Assembly (NCBI GenBank): GCA_965220665.1
Contig: CBDCQQ010000004.1
Location: 941,772-1,005,771, forward strand
DNA: 64,000 nucleotides
DNA from: JAJDZL01 sp965220665
Lineage (GTDB): Bacteria > Pseudomonadota > Gammaproteobacteria > Arenicellales > JAJDZL01
Direction of reading: 5' to 3'
A program made the translations under genes and the position numbers. Shown piece by piece: positions 9,991-16,879 of this stretch (position 1 is the stretch's first letter; each line of letters opens with the position of its first letter). The notes beneath the pieces are model-generated. The model did no database searches, was not told the origin of the DNA, and saw only the letters and a program-made list of their open reading frames with translations.

Positions 9991-11949
9991 GAGGGTTTTG
10001 CGTTAGCAACAATTTTAGGGTCAGAAAATTCTGTCACGGAGAAAAATTCGGTCAATTTCGCGAAACAAAATCCCGCCCGCCGCTGATTTCCGAGTCATCA
10101 AGGCGCCCAGTGCCGCGAAAACCGCCATTGCCGGCGACGCGGGCGAATTGCAGCCGCGCCGAATCTGCCGCACCCGCAGCATCGTGTTCGGTTTGGATTT
10201 TCCGAGCCCCGGGAACCGGGGCGCCAGTCAGGCCGCCAGCGAGGACGCCCAGCTGCGCATCTTTTCCGGCTGTCCGGCCTTGACCGCCACACACGCCCGC
10301 GCCAGCATCACCGCATAGCCAACGGTGAACTTCAGCGTCAGGCGCGCTTTGCCGCGCAGGAAATGATCGTGCGCCAGATGCGCCTGATCGACTCTTGAAT
10401 AAATCCGCTCCATCGCCGACCTCTGATCGTAATGCCGCCGCCACTTGTATGAATTCGGCGGCAAAGGGCCGTAATTGCGAAGATGATCCGGGTCCATCTT
10501 CACCCGCACCACCCGGCTCTTCGACCCCGGTTTCACCTGACCCATGCGGTAACAGGCCGCCTGGCCTTTACAGGTGAAATCATAACTGGCCGCCGGACAG
10601 GCCCACTTGAGCGTACCGCGCTTCTGCTCCCGTCCCTGATAGTGCATCCGTCGAAGTTCCCGGCTCTGAGGACACTGACAGTACAGACTGCCGTTCTCCG
10701 TGCGAAGAATCGTATCCACCTTCGACTCATCCAGCGGCCGGGTCGGCACCTTCAGCTGCTGCGGATGCAGATTGACGTCCTGCCACATCCGGCGGGTGTC
10801 AATCACCGGCAGGATATCGTTCTTAAACAGGCGCTTTCTGATCTGGTTGCTGTCAAGCCCCCGGTCGGCCACGAAACTCCTGCACCGGTCAAAGAACCAC
10901 AGCTTCTCATGCTCTTCAATCAACCCCTCACAGTGACGGTATTCGGACTCGCGGGCCGTTTCCAGCCGAAACCGAATCGGCAGCTCGTAAGTCACGTCCC
11001 CGTGCGTGTGCAGCGTGTAACCAAACCATTTCTTGGTTTTCCTGACTTCCCGGCCGTTCTGATCAGTCCCGTACTGCTCATGCACGCCCCAGCTGGCATC
11101 CGGATCCGAGGTGGGATGCCGGCCGGTGGTTTTGTCGATTGCCTTATGCTTGAGCGGCCGGCCGGTCGAATGCGATTCGACGGCTTTGCCGTCGTAGCCG
11201 ACACTTTTTCCAAAGTCCGGCAGCAGTGCCGCGATCTCATCGACCTGCGCCTCAAACACCCGCATCAGCGCACCGGTACCGCGTTCAATCTCGGTCAGCA
11301 GTCGGATGAACCGGCAAAAGGCCGAATCACTCGGCACCGCATAACCGTCAAAGGCCGGGTCGGTGTGAAACCCACGCCGCATCGGAAAGCCCAGCACATG
11401 CATCAGCGCGGGGTTGCGTTTCAGCTCCCGGACGAATCCGGACACGCTGCGGTGCTGCAGAATGTCGATCGCGAACACGGCATTGAGCATCGCTTCGATG
11501 GGCCAGTCCCGCCGGCCTCTGCCTTTGCGGCGGATGAGAATCTCATTGATGAGCTCTGAGAAGTCGAGCTGTTCGAGCAGTGCGGTCAGGTTTTTCAGCT
11601 CACAATTGTCTGCAGAGTCAGACGCGAAAAGGTCATAATTGATGAGTGCCATGCGTGAATCTCCCGTGGGTTGGTTTTTGTTTCTTTTATGGAGTCAATT
11701 ATACACGATTGGGATTCGCTCATGGCATTATTTGTCAATTAAAACAAATCATTAGATGATTTTCGTTGGATTCGGCCAGGTGCCCGCAGAGGGCTCAGCG
11801 GCGCGCTGAACGGTTGGGGTGGAAATTCGGGATTTTGCCCTGACAGGCCGCAAATGGCGCCTGATTGGCGGTTTTTGTGGGGTAAACGAAAATTCAGACC
11901 CGCTGAATCGCGCGTCTATTCAAGGGGTTACCGATCTAAAAATTCCCTC
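9991..11949 (-). mobile_element. 1959-bp insertion sequence, copy A (inside sodN)
   Basis: Complete IS, identical in length to copy B at 16880-18838 and in opposite orientation. Ends were set by comparing the two copies. The element begins GAGGGAATTTTTAGATCGG on the transposase side and GAGGGTTTTGCGTTAGC (reverse strand) on the other, a short imperfect terminal inverted repeat. It is flanked by a 5-bp target duplication GAGCA (9986-9990 and 11950-11954). The only difference I noticed between the two transposases is one codon (Asp versus Gly), so both insertions look recent. Family assignment (IS1182/IS4-like, with a DUF772-type N-terminus) is tentative. Confidence 0.93.
10228..11652 (-). CDS. 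DDE transposase of the 1959-bp IS, copy A
   Basis: 474-aa transposase with a DUF772-like N-terminal region (LIRRKGRGRRDWPIEAML). A DDE core follows: Asp in SVGYDGKAV near residue 160, Asp in FVADRGLDS near 265, and Glu in RSAMERIYSRVD near 425. A cysteine-rich insertion precedes the last block (LYCQCPQS and CKGQAACYR). Copy A has Asp where copy B has Gly in the stretch HTDPAF(D/G)GYAVP. The start ATG at 11652 follows a GGGAGA ribosome site. The long antisense frames over this gene are shadows. Confidence 0.92.
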   Translation of the reverse strand: MALINYDLFASDSADNCELKNLTALLEQLDFSELINEILIRRKGRGRRDWPIEAMLNAVFAIDILQHRSVSGFVRELKRNPALMHVLGFPMRRGFHTDPAFDGYAVPSDSAFCRFIRLLTEIERGTGALMRVFEAQVDEIAALLPDFGKSVGYDGKAVESHSTGRPLKHKAIDKTTGRHPTSDPDASWGVHEQYGTDQNGREVRKTKKWFGYTLHTHGDVTYELPIRFRLETARESEYRHCEGLIEEHEKLWFFDRCRSFVADRGLDSNQIRKRLFKNDILPVIDTRRMWQDVNLHPQQLKVPTRPLDESKVDTILRTENGSLYCQCPQSRELRRMHYQGREQKRGTLKWACPAASYDFTCKGQAACYRMGQVKPGSKSRVVRVKMDPDHLRNYGPLPPNSYKWRRHYDQRSAMERIYSRVDQAHLAHDHFLRGKARLTLKFTVGYAVMLARACVAVKAGQPEKMRSWASSLAA

Positions 11950-12208
11950 GAGCATGCTGCTCTTTATTCACCACCCAGCGTACCAGCTGATTTTGCGACT
12001 GTGGGTCTGTTTTACCCGATAACTCATTAATCAAACTAACTGATTTGCGAACCGTGTCAACATTTTCGCGCATCGAATCAACCCGCGCATGGTCATCATA
12101 GATTCCGCAGGGAATTTGACAGTGTGCAAACGAGTTGCTGGCAAACGAAAATGTCATCAGAGTTACAATCGCAATCGAAACAGCTAAATTCTTGGCTTGG
12201 ATTTTCAT
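11950..12208 (-). pseudogene. sodN: 5' part of IS-disrupted nickel superoxide dismutase
   Basis: Encodes the start of a secreted NiSOD: a 28-residue signal peptide ending SNSFA, then His29-Cys-Gln-Ile-Pro-Cys-Gly-Ile-Tyr37. This is the HCxxPCGxY nickel hook that binds the metal through the free N-terminal His and the two Cys. NiSOD converts superoxide to peroxide and oxygen. The frame runs into the IS after EQHA and stops a few codons inside it. Cleavage after SFA would expose His29, as the metal site requires; no SodX-type maturation peptidase is seen nearby. Any truncated product would keep the hook but lose most of the helical bundle, so it is presumably inactive. Confidence 0.9.
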
Positions 12209-12441
12209 TTTGGTACCTCGTTAAGTTGGGGAACGAGCCAGCCAGGCGGAAACAGGCACAACGTCCGGACTTTCAGCCAAAGCAATAACCCGATAGGATG
12301 AGTTCATCTGCCATATTAACAGTTTCCCTGTTGGAAAGCAATATAGAGTGTTGTCCAACGAGAAATGAGTCTGAAGCAGGATTCCGTTTCCAACGAGAAA
12401 TGAGTCTGAAAAACCGAGGTGATCGGGTTCATCATAGGCGG

Positions 12442-13698
12442 ATGAAGACGATCATGAAACTGGAAGAAATCAGGACTCTGGAAGACGTGCAGGCGTTTTT
12501 GGAAGGTACTCAGGCAGTGGTGTTTGAGGTGATCGACAGCAAAGCGGCTCGCTATCGATGGATTGAGCGTGTTTTGATTCGTTTCAATTATTCGAAGCTG
12601 TCGAAGAAGCAGCGCGGTCTGGTGATTCGTTTGCTGATGAAGGTCAGCGGCTATTCGCGCCAGCAGGTTGCCCGATTGGTCAAGTGCTATCGAACCAAGG
12701 GTCGGGTCAGTTGTGGCCGTGTCGGCGGCGTTCGATTTGCCCGCCGGTACACGGAGCAGGACATTGCGCTGTTGGTGGAAACGGACCGGCTGCATGATGT
12801 GCCCAATGGTCTGGCGGTGAAGAAAATATTTGAACGGGCCTGGGTCGAGTACGGCGATGAGCGCTTTCGGCGCCTGGCCACCATTTCGGTGTCGCACATT
12901 TACAATCTGAGAAAGTCTGCCAGCTACCAGCGTCAGCGCACCTGGCGTGCGAAGACGCAGTCTCGGCAGATTGACATTGGCACCCGGAAACGGCCGCAGC
13001 CGGATGGCAAGCCCGGCTATCTGCGCGTTGACACGGTCCACCAGGGCGATCAGGATGGTCGCAAGGGGCTTTATCACATCAACGCAGTTGATCAGGTCAC
13101 GCAGTTCGAATGTGTTGTTTCAGTTGAGAAAATCACTGAACGGCATCTGATACCGGCACTGCAGATGCTGATTGACGGCTTTCCGTTTGAGATCCTTGGA
13201 TTCCATACCGACAATGGCAGTGAATACATCAACTACAAAGTGGCAGAGCTTTTGAACAAACTGCACATTGAGTTCACCAAGTCGCGCACCCGGCACAGCA
13301 ATGACAATGCGCTGGTCGAGTGCAAGAATGGGCACGTGATTCGAAAACTGCTCGGTCATGCGCATATCCCACAGGATTGTGCCGGTGCGGTGAACGAATT
13401 CAATCGCAGCTGTCTGTTTGTCTATGTCAACTATCATCGGCCGTGTCTGTTTGCCAAACGAGAGGTTGACGAACGCGGCCGGCAGAAGAAACTTTATCCG
13501 TATGAACGGGTGCAGACGCCGTATGAGAAACTCAAGTCGTTGCCGGAGGCATGGCAGTATCTGAAACCGGGGGTGAGTTTCGAACAACTTGATGCGCTGG
13601 CTGCGAGGATGAGTGATAATGAAGCGGCACAGTGGCTGCAGGATGAGCGGACGAAATTATTCAGTGAGGTTGCCCGGCAGCAACGCCTGCAGGGTTGA
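12442..13698 (+). CDS. DD35E integrase-core transposase of the 1565-bp IS, copy 1
   Basis: Transposase with an N-terminal helix-turn-helix region (KVSGYSRQQVARLVKCYR) and an rve integrase core of the IS481/ISNCY kind. The catalytic acids are Asp in LRVDTVHQGD, Asp in FHTDNGSEY and Glu in NALVECKNG, with 35 residues between the last two (DD35E). The open frame extends upstream to 12298, but that extension runs out through the IS end, so a start inside the element is needed. ATG 12442 (418 aa) or ATG 12454 are the candidates. The copy at 52565 appears identical. Confidence 0.88.
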   Translation: MKTIMKLEEIRTLEDVQAFLEGTQAVVFEVIDSKAARYRWIERVLIRFNYSKLSKKQRGLVIRLLMKVSGYSRQQVARLVKCYRTKGRVSCGRVGGVRFARRYTEQDIALLVETDRLHDVPNGLAVKKIFERAWVEYGDERFRRLATISVSHIYNLRKSASYQRQRTWRAKTQSRQIDIGTRKRPQPDGKPGYLRVDTVHQGDQDGRKGLYHINAVDQVTQFECVVSVEKITERHLIPALQMLIDGFPFEILGFHTDNGSEYINYKVAELLNKLHIEFTKSRTRHSNDNALVECKNGHVIRKLLGHAHIPQDCAGAVNEFNRSCLFVYVNYHRPCLFAKREVDERGRQKKLYPYERVQTPYEKLKSLPEAWQYLKPGVSFEQLDALAARMSDNEAAQWLQDERTKLFSEVARQQRLQG

Positions 13699-13744
13699 GA
13701 TGGGATGGCAGAGAAAAACTCAATTTTGGCAAGATTTATTCGAT

Positions 13745-13875
13745 CACCGCAGAATAAACCTGTGAATAAATCCATAAAAAACACCAGGAATTGCGCGCTT
13801 TTGGGAGGCGCATATCCTTGTTGCTACGCAACTGTTTTTTTACGGATTTTTTAACAGGTTTATTTCCGCTCCGTG
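13745..13875. repeat. large imperfect inverted repeat near the right end of the 1565-bp IS
   Basis: Two arms of about 40 bases face each other: AATAAACCTGTGAATAAATCC near 13753 on one side and its near-complement (GGATTTTTTAACAGGTTTATT) near 13848 on the other. Both have A/T runs at the inner edge. The core of about 50 bases holds a perfect small hairpin GTTGC-TAC-GCAAC. The same structure is present in copy 2 (about 53868-53998). It lies after the transposase stop, so it could act as a transcript terminator or a structured RNA. Role unknown. Confidence 0.6.
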
Positions 13876-14039
13876 GTTAATTTCAGACTCATTTTGCAAT
13901 TGGAAAACACTTATAGACAACTTTAATCACTCTCAAGTAGTAGAACGCTGCGACAGCGGTAAACTGCACATTACAGCATGTAACAGCTACCTACCAATTT
14001 TATCGACTGGCAAAATAAATTTCCCACAGAACCCGCCTG

Positions 14040-14290
14040 CATCCACTGACTTGCGGAGAAAGTCGACGAATGGCTGTCGACCGTACATATCGTCATCTCT
14101 AATCTGAAACGTTGTTCGCTAGGCACCTACCACGGCGTGTCCCGCACTTACCTTCAGGAATACATTGACAAGTTCGTGTCCGGTTCAATCGCCGCAACTG
14201 GGAACAGCATCTGCCCAGACGTTTGATTCAGATTGCTGCCAATCATGTTCCTATTCCAATTCACCTTACGCATATAAACACCCAACCCTG
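14040..14290 (+). pseudogene. IS1595-family (ISXO2-like) transposase relic, C-terminal part
   Basis: Translation gives EWLSTVHIVISNLKR, then LGTYHGVSRTYLQEYIDKF. After a shift of frame at about 14175 it continues RVRFNRRNWEQHLPRRL. This matches the conserved end of ISXO2-like transposases, where GTYHGVS is followed by an LQEYxDEF stretch and FNRR. One base appears to be missing at the junction, and there is no start. This is dead DNA from an older insertion than the intact ISs beside it. Confidence 0.75.
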
Positions 14291-14444
14291 CGTGGCGGGG
14301 ACGCCATCACCGAAGAAACAGGTTGGGCAAAATATTCAGGTTTGAGATTCAGATCAAGGGTATTCTAAAAGCGATGCGCCGAAGTCAAGGCCGTGAAATC
14401 GATGGAGACACTGATCCCGCATATAAGAGGCATGATTAAAAATT

Positions 14445-14570
14445 ATGTCAATTTCCAGTATGCAACGTTATTTGGAATCCCATGTGATTGAAGACCTAAA
14501 TCGAAAATGGATATTGTGGTCATCCTAGACAAGTTGGAAAAACAATTCTTTCACTCAATTAAACTGAACC
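14445..14570 (+). pseudogene. relic of an AAA_14/DUF4143-type ATPase, N-terminal fragment
   Basis: The frame from ATG 14445 reads MSISSMQRYLESHVIEDLNR, then KWILW. A frameshift near 14520 brings in GHPRQVGKTILSLN. This resembles the start of DUF4143-type ATPases, where a YLE..I..DL..K segment precedes the P-loop GPRQVGKT. Only about 40 codons survive, and two frames are needed to read them. It probably marks a former toxin-antitoxin-like ATPase gene in this accessory block. Confidence 0.55.
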
Positions 14571-14703
14571 CATGGCGGTTGTACTGGCACTGAACCTCAT
14601 TTAGAAACCGGGCTGAACTTCTACCCTAGCCTGAAAACGAGAGTTTGAAATAGTGATTGAATATATGCATTGAGAATACATAAAATAAGGTTCTTGACAT
14701 TTA

Positions 14704-14786
14704 GACGAATACTAAACAAGTTTTTACGTAGTTATTTTATTATTCGTCAAATATTGTTTGACATTTACTCTAATAACAGGTAAATT
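14704..14786 (+). promoter_or_regulatory. putative promoter and operator of the AbiE operon
   Basis: A consensus -35 box TTGACA (14758-14763) is followed after 17 bases by TAAATT (14781-14786), so transcription should start near 14793. Upstream, GACGAATA (14704-14711) and TATTCGTC (14741-14748) form a perfect 8-bp inverted repeat 29 bases apart, beside the -35 box. AbiEi antitoxins are known to repress their own operon by binding inverted repeats, so this is a plausible operator. This promoter also argues against the TTG at 14758 being the translation start. Confidence 0.5.
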
Positions 14787-14826
14787 ATCTAAAGTTTTGT
14801 CAATTATTCATCAAATAGATGGCCCC

Positions 14827-15633
14827 GTGAGACTCAACCACTTTCTGGGTCGGCATGCCGTGTTCACGGTGGACGAGTTGGATCGTTTTCTGTCCGACCG
14901 TGGGTCATGCAACACGGGTACCCGTAATTCGCTACTGACCTACCACCGCAAGCAGGGGAATCTATTGCGAGTGAGGCGCGGCCTATATGCGACCGTTCCT
15001 TGGAGTGCGGACTCGGCATCCGTGACGGTCGACCCGTATCTGGTGGCGGCCAAGATGACCAAGGATGCGGTGCTGGCCTATCATACAGCCTTGGAATTCC
15101 ACGGCAGGGCGTACTCAACCCATTGGCGACTGTTCTACGTCTCGGCAAGCAAGTCGCTTCCACTCACTTTCCAATCGCATGAGTTCCGGGGTGCACCCGT
15201 GCCGCCGCCACTCTTAGCGAAAGGCAAGGAAATGTTCGGGGTCACCCGCCACAATCGCTCAGGAGTTGAACTGCGGGTGACCAACCACGAACGAACTTTG
15301 GTCGATGCGCTGGACCGGCCCGATCTGACTGGAACCTGGGAAGAAATTTGGCGCTCATTGGAGTCTGTTGAATTTTTTGACCTGGACCAAGTTATCGAGT
15401 ACACGCGGCTGCTGGAGAATGCAACCACTGCCGCGAAAGTTGGATTCTTCCTTGAACAGCGCCGGGAGCCGTTGATGGTGGAGGAAACGCATCTCGATGC
15501 GCTGCGTAAGCTTTGCCCGCAGCAACCTCACTACCTTACGCGCGGCAGACCCAAAGGCTGCCAGTGGGTCAAAGGCTGGAACCTCATGGTCCCGACTGAA
15601 ATCTTAAATCGATACTGGGGGGATGTACTGTGA
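14827..15633 (+). CDS. AbiEi-family antitoxin of a type IV toxin-antitoxin system
   Basis: Antitoxin that should both neutralise the AbiEii nucleotidyltransferase and repress the operon. The N-terminal part is a winged-helix-like region (VFTVDELDRFL, then NSLLTYHRKQGNLLRVRRGLY). The C-terminal AbiEi domain includes DPYLVAAKMTKDAVLAYHTA and NHERTLVDALDRPD. I chose GTG 14827 (268 aa). The frame is open from TTG 14758, but that codon is the -35 box of the likely promoter. The stop overlaps the toxin start in a GTGA arrangement, so the two are translationally coupled. The pair sits between IS and transposase relics, suggesting horizontal arrival. Confidence 0.88.
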   Translation: MRLNHFLGRHAVFTVDELDRFLSDRGSCNTGTRNSLLTYHRKQGNLLRVRRGLYATVPWSADSASVTVDPYLVAAKMTKDAVLAYHTALEFHGRAYSTHWRLFYVSASKSLPLTFQSHEFRGAPVPPPLLAKGKEMFGVTRHNRSGVELRVTNHERTLVDALDRPDLTGTWEEIWRSLESVEFFDLDQVIEYTRLLENATTAAKVGFFLEQRREPLMVEETHLDALRKLCPQQPHYLTRGRPKGCQWVKGWNLMVPTEILNRYWGDVL

Positions 15634-16601
15634 GATTCTCCGCGTCGGAAATTGAGTCCATAGCGAAACCTGACGGATTCGACGAGAGGGTTGTCGAGAA
15701 AGTCCTCCATCTCGTGCATCTCCTGAATACCTTGAACTCCCATCCATCGCTCAGAGGGAAGTGGGTCCTAAAAGGCGGCACCGCGTTGAACCTGTTTATC
15801 CTTCCCCATCCGAGATTGTCCGTAGACATCGATCTCAACTACATCGGCGCACTAGAGCGCGAGAATATGTTGGCGGACCGTCCTAAGATTGAGCAGGCAG
15901 CCCAAGCGGTATTTTCCCGTGAAGGGTTTACCATTCGGAGAGTACCAAGCGAACACGCTGGCGGTAAGTGGCGATTGAGCTATTCGAGCTTCACAGGACA
16001 ACCCGCAAACCTTGACGTGGATTTCAACTTCATGTACAGACTGCCGCTCTGGAAGATTCACCACGCCGATTCTCACCCACTCGGGGACTTCCAAGCCAAG
16101 CGTATTCCCATTCTTGACATGCACGAACTCGCAGCTGGCAAACTCTCGGCGCTATTTTCGCGCCGGCAAGCGAGAGACCTATTTGATTGCCATTGCATTC
16201 TCAATACGAACACACTCGAACGCGAAAAGCTCCGCATCGCCTTCATCGCTTACGGGGGTATGAATCGTAAGGATTGGCGGACCATTTCAGTCGGCGATGT
16301 GGACTTCGACAGTGTCAAATTGGTGAGGCAACTCGGTTCTACCCTTCGCACTCGCCAACCGCAAGAGCGGGATGTGTTGACAGAGTACGGTACGCGGCTA
16401 GCGGAAAAGTGCAGGAAGGCGCTATCCATCGTACTTCCGTTTACCGACGCTGAACGCGCTTTTCTTGATCTACTACTTGAGCGAGGAGAAATTGACGCAT
16501 CAATGTTAACCTCCGACGTGTCACTTCAGCAACGCATCCAAGCTCAGCCGCTCCTCGAATGGAAGGCCCAAAACGTGCGACGTCACGAAGGACTAACCTG
16601 A
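15630..16601 (+). CDS. AbiEii/AbiGii-family nucleotidyltransferase toxin
   Basis: Toxin of the AbiE pair, 323 aa. AbiEii proteins are nucleotidyltransferases that block growth and can abort phage infection; some homologues modify tRNA. KGGTALN at 48-54 and the SVDIDLNY strand near 64-71 (Asp66, Asp68) form the NTase core. A third acidic strand, LDVDFNF, lies near 130. KLSALFSRRQARDLFD around 170-190 is the conserved helix following the core. GTG at 15630 overlaps the antitoxin stop. No frameshift or missing motif is seen, so the system may be functional. Confidence 0.9.
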   Translation: MRFSASEIESIAKPDGFDERVVEKVLHLVHLLNTLNSHPSLRGKWVLKGGTALNLFILPHPRLSVDIDLNYIGALERENMLADRPKIEQAAQAVFSREGFTIRRVPSEHAGGKWRLSYSSFTGQPANLDVDFNFMYRLPLWKIHHADSHPLGDFQAKRIPILDMHELAAGKLSALFSRRQARDLFDCHCILNTNTLEREKLRIAFIAYGGMNRKDWRTISVGDVDFDSVKLVRQLGSTLRTRQPQERDVLTEYGTRLAEKCRKALSIVLPFTDAERAFLDLLLERGEIDASMLTSDVSLQQRIQAQPLLEWKAQNVRRHEGLT

Positions 16602-16879
16602 GAGGAATAGCGCCTGCCGGAAATTTCAAACACAATCGGTGGCGCTGTCAATCCTGGCAGCCAACATCAAGCGGCTGGGCAGAATCCTGTGACAGGGAGC
16701 GCAAATGACTCGCCCGACAGCAGTGCTTGTGCGCGGCTTAGCACGTTCACTCGCCTATTGAAACAAAAGTCCGGGTACTCCGTAGGCGTGGCGGTCGGCA
16801 AAATCCGTGATTTTGCCTGATTGAGGCCGCCACCTGCCATAATTCATTCCGGCAACTGGTGATTCGCCGTGCTTGTTTT
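16602..16879. other. intergenic region between AbiEii and IS copy B
   Basis: 278 bases with no open frame that I recognise and no clear terminator. It ends at the left copy of the GTTTT target duplication (16875-16879) of the following IS. Confidence 0.6.

Larger units (their letters stand above)
12347..13911 (+). mobile_element. 1565-bp insertion sequence, copy 1
   Basis: Complete IS, the same length as copy 2 at 52470-54034. Ends were placed by aligning the two copies. Terminal inverted repeats start AGTGTTGTCCAACG on the left and AGTGTTTTCCAATTG on the right (reverse strand), and AAATGAGTCTGAA recurs a little further in on both sides. It is flanked by the 5-bp duplication TATAG (12342-12346 and 13912-13916). 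It lies 138 bases upstream of the sodN start and so may also have displaced the sodN promoter. A large imperfect hairpin lies between the transposase stop and the right end. Confidence 0.93.

Noticed and set aside
9786..10055. Stand-alone 89-aa gene
   Set aside because: Its first ~20 residues come from the IS end; the rest is the C-terminal half of sodN.
10483..11559. 358-codon plus-strand frame over IS copy A (and its twin at 17270-18346)
   Set aside because: Antisense to the DDE transposase, which has clear catalytic motifs; the antisense product matches nothing.
12263..12274. GAAAGTCCGGAC on the minus strand, similar to the start of RNase P RNA
   Set aside because: Only this short match is present. 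No other conserved RNase P elements follow, and the sequence lies in the sodN leader.
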